A DNA stretch of 64,000 bases from Cytobacillus firmus (GTDB taxonomy: Bacteria > Bacillota > Bacilli > Bacillales > Cytobacillaceae). Position 1 is the stretch's first letter, and the number at the start of each line of letters is the position of its first letter. The position numbers and the translations under genes are program-made. The stretch spans positions 334,001 to 398,000 of the forward strand of contig NZ_CP098323.1 in the NCBI RefSeq assembly GCF_023657595.1. The letters are read 5' to 3'. Shown here piece after piece: positions 54,550-63,320 of the stretch. The notes below the pieces were generated by a model, which had not been told where the DNA came from, ran no database searches, and saw only the letters and a program-made list of their open reading frames with translations.

Positions 54550-55653
54550 ATGGCAATTTTAAAAGGTTCATATGGAAACAGAGCTATATTAAAAGGCACT
54601 GTTGCTGCAGCTATTTTGGCAGGAGGAGTCTTGTCGCCGTCAATTCCGAGCTTTTCAAACGTGGCAGTGGCAGAAGCGGCTTCCGCTACTTACACAGTGG
54701 ATGCAACCAGTCTGAACGTCCGTTCCGGTCCGGGAACAAATTACAGCCGGATTGGGGGCCTGGCTCAAGGAAGCAGTATTCAGGCGATTGAACGACTTGC
54801 AAACGGCTGGTACAAAATAAACTACAACGGCAAAACAGGCTATGTCAGCGGCCAGTATGTCAAAACAAATGAAAAGCTTTACCGGGTGGATGCTACGTCA
54901 TTAAATGTCCGGAAAGGTCCGGGTACAAATTACGGGAAAATAGGGTCCTTGAAGAACGGATCTGTATTGAATGTTATACATAAGGAAAGCAATGGCTGGT
55001 ATAAAATATCCTACAATGGCGGAACGGGTTATGTAAGCGGTGATTATGTGAAAGCCAGTGATGCCCGCCTGTCCAAAATTAATGTGCCGCTCATTGCCCA
55101 GCGGCCGGAGCTGCCTAGCGGATGTGAAGTCACTTCCCTTGCGATGGCGTTGAAGTTTTATGGAGTGAATGTCAGCAAAACCACACTGGCAAAAAAAATG
55201 CCATATGACTCAACCAAGCTGGTAAGAAATGCAGACGGATCGATTAAAACCTGGGGCGACCCTGATGTCGGGTTCGTTGGAACACCTTTTGGCAACGGAC
55301 ACACGATAAATCCGGGGCCGCTGAAAAAGCTGCTTGATCAATATCGTCCTGGCGGTGTAAATCTGACCGGAAAAGATTTCTCGGAAATAGAAAAGGCTGT
55401 TTCAGAGGGTAACCCTGTTCTGGCGTGGTTTACTATCAGCCATGAAATGCCGAATAAAAGAACCTGGAAAACGCCTGCCGGCAAAACGATCAGCGCACCG
55501 ACACCTCTGCACTGTATTGTCGTAACCGGTGTGGATGCCGATTATGTTTATTTTAATGACAGTGAAGCTGTTAAAAAAGATGTTAAGATGCCAAAAGAAA
55601 AGTTCATTAAGATTTACAATGCCATGGGCAAGCGTGCATTGGCGGTTAAATAG
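54550..55653 (+). CDS. Secreted protein with two SH3b domains and a C39-like peptidase domain
   Basis: 367 aa. Signal peptide about 1-43 ending AEAAS. Two bacterial SH3 domains at about 47-105 and 111-168, each with ATSLNVR-GPGTNY and GWYKI-YNG-TGYVSG, likely cell-wall binding. Peptidase_C39_2 domain (about 175-365): Q184, Cys192 in PSGCEVTSLAMAL, H321 in PLHCIVVTG, N337 in YFNDS. All catalytic residues present. Probably wall-associated; substrate unknown. ATG 54550 follows GGAGGAAAG. Confidence 0.87.
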   Translation: MAILKGSYGNRAILKGTVAAAILAGGVLSPSIPSFSNVAVAEAASATYTVDATSLNVRSGPGTNYSRIGGLAQGSSIQAIERLANGWYKINYNGKTGYVSGQYVKTNEKLYRVDATSLNVRKGPGTNYGKIGSLKNGSVLNVIHKESNGWYKISYNGGTGYVSGDYVKASDARLSKINVPLIAQRPELPSGCEVTSLAMALKFYGVNVSKTTLAKKMPYDSTKLVRNADGSIKTWGDPDVGFVGTPFGNGHTINPGPLKKLLDQYRPGGVNLTGKDFSEIEKAVSEGNPVLAWFTISHEMPNKRTWKTPAGKTISAPTPLHCIVVTGVDADYVYFNDSEAVKKDVKMPKEKFIKIYNAMGKRALAVK

Positions 55654-55657
55654 CCAT

Positions 55658-55697
55658 AAAGCACCTGCGGAAAAATTTCCGCAGGTGCTTTTTTTTA
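55658..55697 (+). terminator. Terminator after the SH3-C39 gene
   Basis: AGCACCTGCGGAAA and TTTCCGCAGGTGCT form an uninterrupted stem, followed by eight T. Confidence 0.95.
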
Positions 55698-55911
55698 CAT
55701 AATATACGTCTCAGGTCTTAGCATGGATTACTTTTATGGTCTATGGCGGGCTATCGTGTTATTTTGTATCGTATAACTTGAGAAGTTTTTTAAAAGTGTT
55801 TTAATAGATTTAAGGATATATGCCTTTTTTGCTGAAAGATGTCTGTGGATGAAACTTTAGGTTTATCAATTACGTATAACTAAGTAGGACTATGAGTAGG
55901 AGTCGATAAAT

Positions 55912-56568
55912 ATGAATTCCTTTTTAGCATTTGCTTTTCGCCTGCTGACGGCTGTTCCATTGTCTGTCAGTGTCTGGCTGGCCAGTTACTTTGCTTTCGG
56001 GCAAACATTTTTTTTATCAGGGGTTTATGGAGCTGGAGCCGGATTGCTCACTTATTGGGCCGGAGGGTTGATTCAGCGCCGCCGCTTTTTGAAAAAGCAT
56101 GGATTGACGAAAAGGGAATACCAATATATAAAGCGAAATCTTGATGAGGCACGCCGCAAAATAGCCCGTCTGCATAAAGCAATGTTCTCAATTCGGCACT
56201 TCCCGACGCTGAAGCAGCGCATGGAGTTCATGAGGGTGACGAGGAGAATTTACAGACTGACCAGAAGTGAGCCGAAACGGTTTTATCAGGCGGAGCAGTT
56301 TTATTTTTCCCATTTGGATTCTGCTGTGGAGCTGGCGGAAAAGTATGTCTTTCTATCTTCCCAGCCGCGAAAATCGCGTGAACTGGATCAGTCCCTCCAG
56401 GAGACTAGACGTACTCTTGATGCACTTACCCATCATGTAGAGGAAGATCTTCACAGGGTTATCGCAGAAGATATTGATCAGCTTCATCTTGAAATTGATG
56501 TTGCCAGGAATTCGATTGAGAAGATAAAAGAATCAAGAATTCATGATGAAAGCAGGAGATTAAAATGA
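55912..56568 (+). CDS. xpaC: XpaC family protein
   Basis: 218 aa. Two N-terminal membrane helices (about 8-28 and 32-52), then a long, highly charged helical region rich in arginine ([36 protein letters not shown] in pieces). XpaC was named for 5-bromo-4-chloroindolyl phosphate hydrolysis, but true function is unsettled. Overlaps telA by ATGA, the conserved xpaC-telA pair of Bacillales. Confidence 0.87.
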   Translation: MNSFLAFAFRLLTAVPLSVSVWLASYFAFGQTFFLSGVYGAGAGLLTYWAGGLIQRRRFLKKHGLTKREYQYIKRNLDEARRKIARLHKAMFSIRHFPTLKQRMEFMRVTRRIYRLTRSEPKRFYQAEQFYFSHLDSAVELAEKYVFLSSQPRKSRELDQSLQETRRTLDALTHHVEEDLHRVIAEDIDQLHLEIDVARNSIEKIKESRIHDESRRLK

Positions 56569-57731
56569 CCGAAGAAAAACCGTCCCTGTTAAAAAACACT
56601 GATTTAATAGATGATTTGCTGGCAGATCCTTTTGGGGAAAATCAGCAGCCTGCTTCCTCGCCGCTGCATTCGGAAAAGCGGACAAGGCTTATAGATGTGA
56701 TTCCGGAAGAAAATCGCGAAAAAGCTTATCAGCTTGCAAAGCAAATTGATCCGGCCAATCACCAGGCGATGATCTCATACGGAACACCAGCTCAATCAAA
56801 GCTGTTATCGTTCTCCCATACCATGCTCGAGCATGTTCAGAAAAAAGACGTTGGTGAAGTGGGAACAATCATTAATGATCTGATGAAAAAATTCAGCGAT
56901 GTGAATCCGGATGAGCTGAAGCCTGAGAAATCATCCTTTTTTGCGCGTATGTTCGGAAGGATTTCCGGTTCTGTTCAGGAAGTATTGTCCAAATACCAGA
57001 AAACAGGAGCTCAAATCGACCGCATCAGCGTGAAATTGGAAAGAAGCAAAAACGCGCTTCTTTCCGACATTGTCATGTTAGATAAGCTTTACGATAATAA
57101 TAAAGAGTATTTTCATGCGTTAAATGTTTATATTGCAGCAGGAGAACTAAAGCTTGAGGAGCTTCATGAAAAGACCATTCCCGAGCTGAAAAAGAGGGCA
57201 GAAGAGTCAAATGACCAAATGAAGTTCCAGGAAGTAAACGATATGATCCAGTTTGCCGACCGCCTGGATAAACGTCTTTATGACTTGAAGCTGAGCCGTG
57301 AAATAACGATTCAAAGTGCGCCGCAGATCCGCCTGATACAGAATACCAATCAGGCATTAGTTGAAAAAATCCAGTCTTCTATCATGACTGCCATCCCGCT
57401 TTGGAAAAATCAGGTGGCTATTGCCCTGACACTGCTTCGCCAGCGCCATGCCGTCGAAGCCCAGAAGAAGGTATCAAAAACCACCAATGATCTTCTTTTG
57501 AAAAATGCGGAGATGCTAAAAGTGAATACAATTGAAACGGCACGTGAAAATGAGCGGGGCCTTGTTGATATCGAAACGCTAAAGAAAACACAGGAGAATC
57601 TGATCTCTACTCTTGAAGAAACCTTGAGGATCCAGGAAGAAGGCAGGAATAAGCGCCGGCAGGCAGAACATGACCTGGCCAATATGGAGAATGACTTAAG
57701 GATGAAGCTGCTGGAGATTAAGGGAAATTAA
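56565..57731 (+). CDS. telA: TelA family toxic anion resistance protein
   Basis: 388 aa, soluble and mostly helical/coiled-coil. [38 protein letters not shown] (about 71-108) and the [43 protein letters not shown] region (about 268-312) are TelA signatures. The family was linked to tellurite, nisin and cell-envelope stress resistance; mechanism unclear. Translationally coupled to xpaC. Confidence 0.93.
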   Translation: MTEEKPSLLKNTDLIDDLLADPFGENQQPASSPLHSEKRTRLIDVIPEENREKAYQLAKQIDPANHQAMISYGTPAQSKLLSFSHTMLEHVQKKDVGEVGTIINDLMKKFSDVNPDELKPEKSSFFARMFGRISGSVQEVLSKYQKTGAQIDRISVKLERSKNALLSDIVMLDKLYDNNKEYFHALNVYIAAGELKLEELHEKTIPELKKRAEESNDQMKFQEVNDMIQFADRLDKRLYDLKLSREITIQSAPQIRLIQNTNQALVEKIQSSIMTAIPLWKNQVAIALTLLRQRHAVEAQKKVSKTTNDLLLKNAEMLKVNTIETARENERGLVDIETLKKTQENLISTLEETLRIQEEGRNKRRQAEHDLANMENDLRMKLLEIKGN

Positions 57732-57733
57732 AA

Positions 57734-57778
57734 GAAGAGCGATATTCAATCAAACGTTTGATTGAACATCGCTCTTTT
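57734..57778. terminator. Bidirectional terminator between telA and the second PAS kinase
   Basis: AAGAGCGAT-TTCAATCAAA and TTTGATTGAA-ATCGCTCTT pair over nearly their full length, with T or A runs on both sides. Confidence 0.92.
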
Positions 57779-57783
57779 GCTGT

Positions 57784-59442
57784 TTAAACGGTTATTCCAG
57801 CTTCAGGGGCAGGTGTTTGTTTTTTTACAGGGAGCTTTATGACAGCTTCTGTACCTCTCCCTTTCTTGCTATTGAAATGAATGGAACCATTATGGGATTG
57901 AACAATCTTGAAGCTGACTGTGAGCCCGAGGCCTGTTCCCTTCTCCTTTGACGAATAAAAAGGTTCACCGATCCTATTCAGGCGATCTTCCGACATGCCG
58001 CAGCCGGTATCCTTAACCAGGATAGTCAGCTGGTGGTCTTCTGCCAGCAGTGTAACGGTTACTTTGCCGCCTTCATTAGATGCTTCGATGGCATTTTTTA
58101 TGATATTAATAAAAAGCTGCTTAAGCTGATTCGGTTCACATTCAATCATATACACATCCGATTTTAACAGAAATTCAATCTGGACATTGTGCATGCTGGC
58201 TTCAGTTTTTAAAAGCGAAATGACATTAAACAGGATTTTTTGAACATCTGCTTTTGTGAAACAAATATCCTGAGGCTTGGCAAGGAGCAGAAGCTCGCCG
58301 ACAATATGGTTGATCCGGTCGAGTTCTTCCTGCATGATCTGATAATAGAACTGATGCTTTTCATCTTCCAGCTGCATCAGCTGCACAAAGCCTTTTAAAG
58401 ATGTGAGAGGATTTCTGATTTCATGTGCAACACTTGCAGAAAGCTCTCCTACCACAGAAAGCTTTTCGGTTCGGCGGAGTCTTTCTTCAGCCTGACGGAG
58501 CTTTGTAACATCTTTTCCATATCCGATAACTCCGGCAATTTGACCGTTCACTATAAGCGGAAGGGCAGTGCATTGAATAGTCAGTTTGCTGCCATTTTTA
58601 TGATTAAAATCAAACTCACAGGTTTTTGGCTTTTTATCCTCAAGGATGCCTGTAAAGTCTTCGATTGCCTTCGTTTTATAAGGAGCCGGTATAATTTCAT
58701 TGATGTTTTTACCCAATGTTTCATCAGGGCTGTATCCTGTCACGGCTTTAAATTGGGGATTTACTTTCGTAATCGTGCCATGAAGGTCTGTCATAAAGAC
58801 GATCTCGGTATTATATTCAAACAGGGATTTATATTGCTGCTGGCTTTCGGCAAGGAGCTTCTCCACATGCTTTCTTTCTGTTATGTCCCGGCCGATAATG
58901 ACTAGTCCCTTTCGGCTGCCGTCTGTATGGAAGAGCGGTACTTTAATTGTATCGAACGTTTTCTCTGTTCCGTCAGGCAAGGGAATTACTTCCTCGATGC
59001 GGGTAATTTTACCGTTTACCCAGGTTTCTTCATCTGATGTTTCACAGTAGCGAAGTGCGTCTGCATAAAAATCAGTGTGCTCGGCAAGTTCTGAGTCCTT
59101 CTTGCCTTTGTAATCGACATTTTCTAGATTAAATAGCTTAAGTCCAAATTCATTAGACTCAATCCAGCGGCCGTGACCGTCTTTGAAATTAACGAAATCC
59201 ACCATGGAATTGATTAAAGTGGAAAGGCGCTTTTCTTCTTCTCTTGAGGCACTGAGCTCATCTCTTTTGCCTATAAAATAATAGAGCAGCCATCCTGTAG
59301 CAATGATATACAGAAATTCTTTTGCTCTGAATAGAAAATTGACAAGAGAAGAAGGCTCAAGCATATGCAAAAGGTAATTCGTTCCGAATACCCAAATAAG
59401 GCTGATGATCACATATAAGCCCAATACCTTTTTTTTATTCAT
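57784..59442 (-). CDS. Membrane-bound PAS sensor histidine kinase
   Basis: 552 aa. Two short membrane helices (about 7-26 and 41-57), PAS/PAC at about 72-193, second PAS at about 200-317, HisKA with H340 in SASVAHEIRNPLTSLKGFVQL, and HATPase_c with NAIEASNEGG, KDTGCGMSED, GEPFYSSKEKGTGLGLT. The core is very similar to that of the kinase at 50830. KinB/KinE-like phosphorelay kinase is likely. No partner regulator is adjacent. The minus-strand start has AGGAGAAATATAAGCTA upstream. Confidence 0.87.
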   Translation of the reverse strand: MNKKKVLGLYVIISLIWVFGTNYLLHMLEPSSLVNFLFRAKEFLYIIATGWLLYYFIGKRDELSASREEEKRLSTLINSMVDFVNFKDGHGRWIESNEFGLKLFNLENVDYKGKKDSELAEHTDFYADALRYCETSDEETWVNGKITRIEEVIPLPDGTEKTFDTIKVPLFHTDGSRKGLVIIGRDITERKHVEKLLAESQQQYKSLFEYNTEIVFMTDLHGTITKVNPQFKAVTGYSPDETLGKNINEIIPAPYKTKAIEDFTGILEDKKPKTCEFDFNHKNGSKLTIQCTALPLIVNGQIAGVIGYGKDVTKLRQAEERLRRTEKLSVVGELSASVAHEIRNPLTSLKGFVQLMQLEDEKHQFYYQIMQEELDRINHIVGELLLLAKPQDICFTKADVQKILFNVISLLKTEASMHNVQIEFLLKSDVYMIECEPNQLKQLFINIIKNAIEASNEGGKVTVTLLAEDHQLTILVKDTGCGMSEDRLNRIGEPFYSSKEKGTGLGLTVSFKIVQSHNGSIHFNSKKGRGTEAVIKLPVKKQTPAPEAGITV

Positions 59443-59647
59443 TAGCTTATATTTCTCCTGTTCTCTATTTGGCTGAAAATATGCTGGAATTCAGTCAAAT
59501 TAGTATTTTTCGCGTATAATAATAGAATATACTGGTTGCCTATACAGATTATTTATAGCTTCTATTCTATATGATTTTAGCAGAGTCTTCTAGTGTCTGG
59601 AAATTAGTAAAATCATATTATAAGGAATAAGAAAGGGAAGGACAAGC

Positions 59648-59878
59648 ATGTACTTGACCATTAAAGAAACCGCAGAATATTTATCTTACTCTGAGTCATA
59701 TGTAGAAAGCCTGATACAGCAAAAGAAAATACGCGCTATTTATGACGGGGAACAGTATTTAGTATACAAGGAACAGTTTAATGCCCATCTAAAGCAGGTG
59801 GAAAAATACAAGGAGCTGGTGGAGGAAATTTTAAATGAGCCGATACCGGAGGACCGGGATATCAAAGATGAAGATTAA
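59648..59878 (+). CDS. Excisionase-type helix-turn-helix protein
   Basis: 76 aa. MYLTIKETAEYLSYSESYVESLIQQKKIRAIYDGEQYLVYKEQF (residues 1-44) is the MerR-like/HTH_17 winged helix of excisionase proteins, followed by a charged helix and acidic tail. No phage or integrase genes are nearby, so this is a chromosomal HTH_17 regulator rather than a prophage excisionase. GGGAAGGAC ribosome site. Confidence 0.8.
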   Translation: MYLTIKETAEYLSYSESYVESLIQQKKIRAIYDGEQYLVYKEQFNAHLKQVEKYKELVEEILNEPIPEDRDIKDED

Positions 59879-59961
59879 ATTTCCTGAAATCACATTATTT
59901 TACAATTATTATTAGCTTGGATAAACTATAAGTAAATAATGTGTTAAAGGAGGAAGTATGG

Positions 59962-60522
59962 ATGTTTGATATTTTAATTGTGGGTGCAGGTCCTGCCGGT
60001 GCAAGTGCTGCGCTATTTGCCGCCAAAGCGGGCAAGAAGGTAGTGGTTGTGGATAATGATAAAAGCATGACTAAACGGGCATGGGTTGAAAATCATTATG
60101 GCGTTATGGAAATCACTGGCCCGGAATTAATTGAAACAGGCAAAAAGCAAGCTGTTAAGTTTGGGGCAGAGATCACAGAAGGAACTGTAGAAAACATTGA
60201 AAAAGCTGAAAGTGGTTTTACTGTAACAGCGGGAGAAAAATCATATTCAGCGAAGCATGTGATTGTGGCAGCAGGGCTTTCAACTGATTTAGCCGAAAAA
60301 GCCGGTTTGAAGACTAAAGCAGGGACTGAGCCACGCATTAAAACGGTTCTGGATGCTGATGCTGACGGAAAGACAAATGTTGATGGCATTTGGGCAGCCG
60401 GAACTATTGCAGGAGTCAGCGTCCATACAATCATAACAGCTGGAGACGGTGCGAAAGTGGCGATTAACGTAATCAGTGAATTGAACGGCGAGCGTTATGT
60501 GGACCATGATTTAATGAAATAG
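59962..60522 (+). CDS. Half-size FAD-dependent oxidoreductase (thioredoxin-reductase-like)
   Basis: 186 aa. FAD Rossmann motif GAGPAGASAALFAAKAG at 8-24, then VIVAAGLS and the C-terminal FAD motif GIWAAGTIAGVSVHTIITAGDGAKVA of TrxB-type proteins. The NADPH-binding domain and the redox CxxC found in thioredoxin reductases (about 310 aa) are absent. It has no cysteine in the part where CxxC would lie. ATG 59962 follows AAGGAGG by eight bases; an ATG at 59958 stops at once. Partner and reaction unknown. Confidence 0.8.
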   Translation: MFDILIVGAGPAGASAALFAAKAGKKVVVVDNDKSMTKRAWVENHYGVMEITGPELIETGKKQAVKFGAEITEGTVENIEKAESGFTVTAGEKSYSAKHVIVAAGLSTDLAEKAGLKTKAGTEPRIKTVLDADADGKTNVDGIWAAGTIAGVSVHTIITAGDGAKVAINVISELNGERYVDHDLMK

Positions 60523-60528
60523 ATTGGA

Positions 60529-60560
60529 AGAAGGCTTGCATGGAGCAGCCTTCTTTTTTT
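60529..60560 (+). terminator. Terminator after the FAD protein gene
   Basis: AGAAGGC...GCCTTCT followed by seven T. Confidence 0.87.
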
Positions 60561-60716
60561 ATCTATCTTCCTATTAATTAATACCTAAAATTTACAAAAT
60601 AACCAATATATAGATTTTTGTGCCTATTATATTCTAGTATCTTGTACCCTTATAAGAGTTTTCGAAACATTATAAAATTTAGTGAGCGGAATCTATTATT
60701 CTATTGGAGGTACTAG

Positions 60717-62117
60717 ATGAGAAAACCAATTTTAAAAGTGGCATTAGCTTCAACTCTTGTTTTTGGGGCAGTGGGAGCACAAGCAGCTTTTGCACAGCCA
60801 GCCAGCGTAAAACAGAACCAGCCGGTAAATGTATTCGATAAAAAGGTAGTCAATAAAATTAATGCAGAAAATATCTATAATAATATTGATTATCTTTCAC
60901 AAACCCCGCGTGTAGCCGGTACGGAATCGGAGTATAACGCTGTTCAGTATATTAAAAGCCAATTCGAAACCTTTGGCTATGAAACAGAGATTCAGCCATT
61001 CACGTTTTATGGATATACTCCTCCAAGCAGTATGGAAGTGACCATTGACGGCTATGAAGGAGAACTGCAGCCAAGATCCTTTACCTATTCAGTCAACGGG
61101 AATGTGAGCGGGGAGCTGGTATTTGCAGGTCTGGGCACAGTGGAAGAACTGGAAGGTGTTGATCTCACTGGAAAAATTGCACTAATTCAGCGAGGATCCA
61201 TTTCTTTTGCAGAGAAAGTTCTTAACGCAGCAGAAAAAGGTGCTGCCGGTGTGATTATTTTTAATAATGCAGAGGGTCCATTAAGCGGAACACTTGGAGC
61301 TCATAGTGAAGAATATGTTCCGGCGTTAGCTCTGTCAAAAGCAGAAGGTGAGGCCATTCTTGCTTTGCTGGAGAGAGGTGAAACCTTAACAGCTTCCCTG
61401 ACCATTGAAGGTGCGGAGGCAGGAGAAAAAGTTTCACATAACGTGATTGCCACAAAGAAACCGACCAGCAAAAAGAAAGCGAACGATGACATTATTGTAG
61501 TCGGCTCACACCATGATTCTGTAGCGGGTGCACCTGGGGCGAATGACGATGCTTCCGGCACAGCGATGACATTAGAGCTTGCACGAGTATTCAAGAACAT
61601 TCCGACTGATACAGAAATCCGCTTTGTGACGTTTGGGGCAGAAGAATTGGGATTAATTGGGTCCTATCATTATGTTGACAGCCTTTCTGATGATGAAATT
61701 AGCAGGACGATTGCGAACTTTAATCTTGATATGGTTGGAAGCAGGGATGCAGGCGATTTAGTGATGATGACATTGGATGGAAAAGAAAATCTGGTAACAG
61801 AGCTATCACAAGCATCAAGTGAAAGGCTGAACGGTGAGCCGACACCAGTATATCAGGGCGGCAGAAGTGATCATGTTCCATTCGCGGAAGCGGGCATCCC
61901 GGCCGCATTATTCATTCACAGCCCTACTGAGCCGTGGTACCATTCTCCAGAAGATACAATTGATAAAATAAGCAAGGAAAAGCTTCAGGATACAGCGGAA
62001 ATTGTGGGCACTGCCATTTATGATAAAGCGCGTTTTGACAACATGGGCCCTAAACCGAAAAAGAAGCATAAAATGAAAGCAGCACCTGAGATGGTTTATG
62101 AGCAGGATGTAAAATAA
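60717..62117 (+). CDS. Secreted M28 family aminopeptidase with PA domain
   Basis: 466 aa. Signal peptide 1-26 (cleavage after AQAAFA). PA insert domain at about 130-235. M28 zinc peptidase: H265 and D277 (SHHDSV...GANDDASG), catalytic E309 and metal E310 (FGAEELG), D338 (NLDMVG), H409 (WYHSPEDT). Resembles B. subtilis YwaD. The C-terminal tail is lysine-rich (KPKKKHKMK). Nutrient peptide digestion outside the cell is likely. Confidence 0.92.
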   Translation: MRKPILKVALASTLVFGAVGAQAAFAQPASVKQNQPVNVFDKKVVNKINAENIYNNIDYLSQTPRVAGTESEYNAVQYIKSQFETFGYETEIQPFTFYGYTPPSSMEVTIDGYEGELQPRSFTYSVNGNVSGELVFAGLGTVEELEGVDLTGKIALIQRGSISFAEKVLNAAEKGAAGVIIFNNAEGPLSGTLGAHSEEYVPALALSKAEGEAILALLERGETLTASLTIEGAEAGEKVSHNVIATKKPTSKKKANDDIIVVGSHHDSVAGAPGANDDASGTAMTLELARVFKNIPTDTEIRFVTFGAEELGLIGSYHYVDSLSDDEISRTIANFNLDMVGSRDAGDLVMMTLDGKENLVTELSQASSERLNGEPTPVYQGGRSDHVPFAEAGIPAALFIHSPTEPWYHSPEDTIDKISKEKLQDTAEIVGTAIYDKARFDNMGPKPKKKHKMKAAPEMVYEQDVK

Positions 62118-62134
62118 AGCAGAAAAGAAAAGCA

Positions 62135-62161
62135 GCCTCCTGAGATGGGAGGCTTTTTTTT
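62135..62161 (+). terminator. Terminator after the M28 peptidase gene
   Basis: GCCTCC-TGAGATG-GGAGGC followed by eight T. Confidence 0.88.
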
Positions 62162-62195
62162 ATGAAGTGTCTGATGTCTTTTTAAAAAAAGACTT

Positions 62196-62209
62196 GTAAA
62201 GCGCTTTCA
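62196..62209 (+). promoter_or_regulatory. cre-like site upstream of the LacI regulator
   Basis: GTAAAGCGCTTTCA matches 12 of 14 positions of the cre consensus and is centred on a GAAAGCGCTTTC-like palindrome. It lies just before the triple operator, so the kdg genes may be under both CcpA and local control. Confidence 0.5.
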
Positions 62210-62227
62210 GTTTTTCTATAATTGTGA

Positions 62228-62266
62228 TAAATCGATTTAGTAAACCGGTTTAGTAAATCGATTTAG
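62228..62266. promoter_or_regulatory. Three tandem LacI-type operators
   Basis: TAAATCGATTTAG, TAAACCGGTTTAG and TAAATCGATTTAG follow one another without a gap, each a palindrome with a central CG, each 13 bp. The CG-centred palindrome is the LacI-family operator form. The array ends 26 bp before the regulator's start, indicating autoregulation. Confidence 0.8.
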
Positions 62267-62291
62267 ATAAAAGAGATGATTCGGAGAAGAC

Positions 62292-63296
62292 ATGATGAAA
62301 ACGGTTACTATGGCTGATGTAGCTCAGCATGCAAAAGTTTCAAAAAGCACCGTCTCCCAGTATTTGAATAAAAGGTTTGATTACATGGGAGAAGACACCA
62401 AGAAAAGAATTGAAGCTGCCATTAATGAACTTGGTTACAGGCCTAATATTGTGGCAAGAAGCTTAAAGCAGAAATCAACAACAACGATTGGGGTTATTGT
62501 GGCAAATATCCTTCACTCTTTTTCCACCCAAGTTATCAGGGCAATTGAGGATATGTGTCATGATTCTGACTTTCATACGATTGTCTGTAATGCCGATGAT
62601 GACCCTATTAAGGAAAAAAAGTATATTGAAATGCTTCGGGCAAAACAGGTTGATGGCATCATCCTTCTTCCCACCGGTGATAATGCAGATCTCTATAATG
62701 AAATGCTCAAAGAAAAATACCCGATTGTTTTTGTAGACCGAACAGTGCCTGATGTGCCGATTCCATCTATGCTCCTGGATAATGAAAAGGCAGCAGGGTT
62801 AGGAGTTCAGCACTTTATTGACAATGGGTACAGAAAAATCGGAATCATCACAAATGTAATTCGAAATGTTACCCCAAGGATGGAAAGGTTAAACGGATAC
62901 AAAAAAACGCTTGAATTAAATGGATTTCCGTTAAGGAAAGAATATATTAAAAGTTTGGAAGTCAGCAAAATAAAAGAAGGGCTTAAGGAGATGCTTGAAC
63001 TGGAAGATCCTCCGAAAGCGATTCTTGCCGGAAACGATCTTACTTTAATCGAGATCCTTAAATATGTGAAAGAAAATAATTTAAAAGTACCGGAAGACTT
63101 GGCCATTATAGGGATTGACGATGTCTCTTTTGCAAGCTTCTATGAACCGGGATTAACGATCGTTGCACAGCCGGCTTTTGAAATAGGCAAGAAAGCAGCA
63201 GAACTCTTATTGAACCAGATTCAGAAAAAAACTGCTGCAGAAGAGAAGCTTGTTTATCGGTTTGAGCCAAAATTAATCATAAGAGAATCGTGCTAA
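62292..63296 (+). CDS. kdgR: LacI family transcriptional regulator (KdgR-like)
   Basis: 334 aa. N-terminal helix-turn-helix and hinge: TVTMADVAQHAKVSKSTVSQYLNKRFDYMGEDTKKRI (4-40) and LGYRPNIVARSLKQKSTTTIGV. Periplasmic-binding-protein-like effector domain follows (about 62-334). The gene directly after it encodes a 2-keto-3-deoxygluconate kinase-like protein, so KDG or a related sugar acid is the probable inducer. ATG 62292 or 62295 follows CGGAGAAGAC. Confidence 0.85.
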   Translation: MMKTVTMADVAQHAKVSKSTVSQYLNKRFDYMGEDTKKRIEAAINELGYRPNIVARSLKQKSTTTIGVIVANILHSFSTQVIRAIEDMCHDSDFHTIVCNADDDPIKEKKYIEMLRAKQVDGIILLPTGDNADLYNEMLKEKYPIVFVDRTVPDVPIPSMLLDNEKAAGLGVQHFIDNGYRKIGIITNVIRNVTPRMERLNGYKKTLELNGFPLRKEYIKSLEVSKIKEGLKEMLELEDPPKAILAGNDLTLIEILKYVKENNLKVPEDLAIIGIDDVSFASFYEPGLTIVAQPAFEIGKKAAELLLNQIQKKTAAEEKLVYRFEPKLIIRESC

Positions 63297-63320
63297 TAGA
63301 AATGAAAAGGGTGTTTTGCC

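Noticed and set aside
59648..59878. Prophage border suggested by the excisionase-like gene
   Set aside because: No integrase, attachment repeat, capsid or lysis genes around it, and flanking genes are ordinary chromosomal ones.
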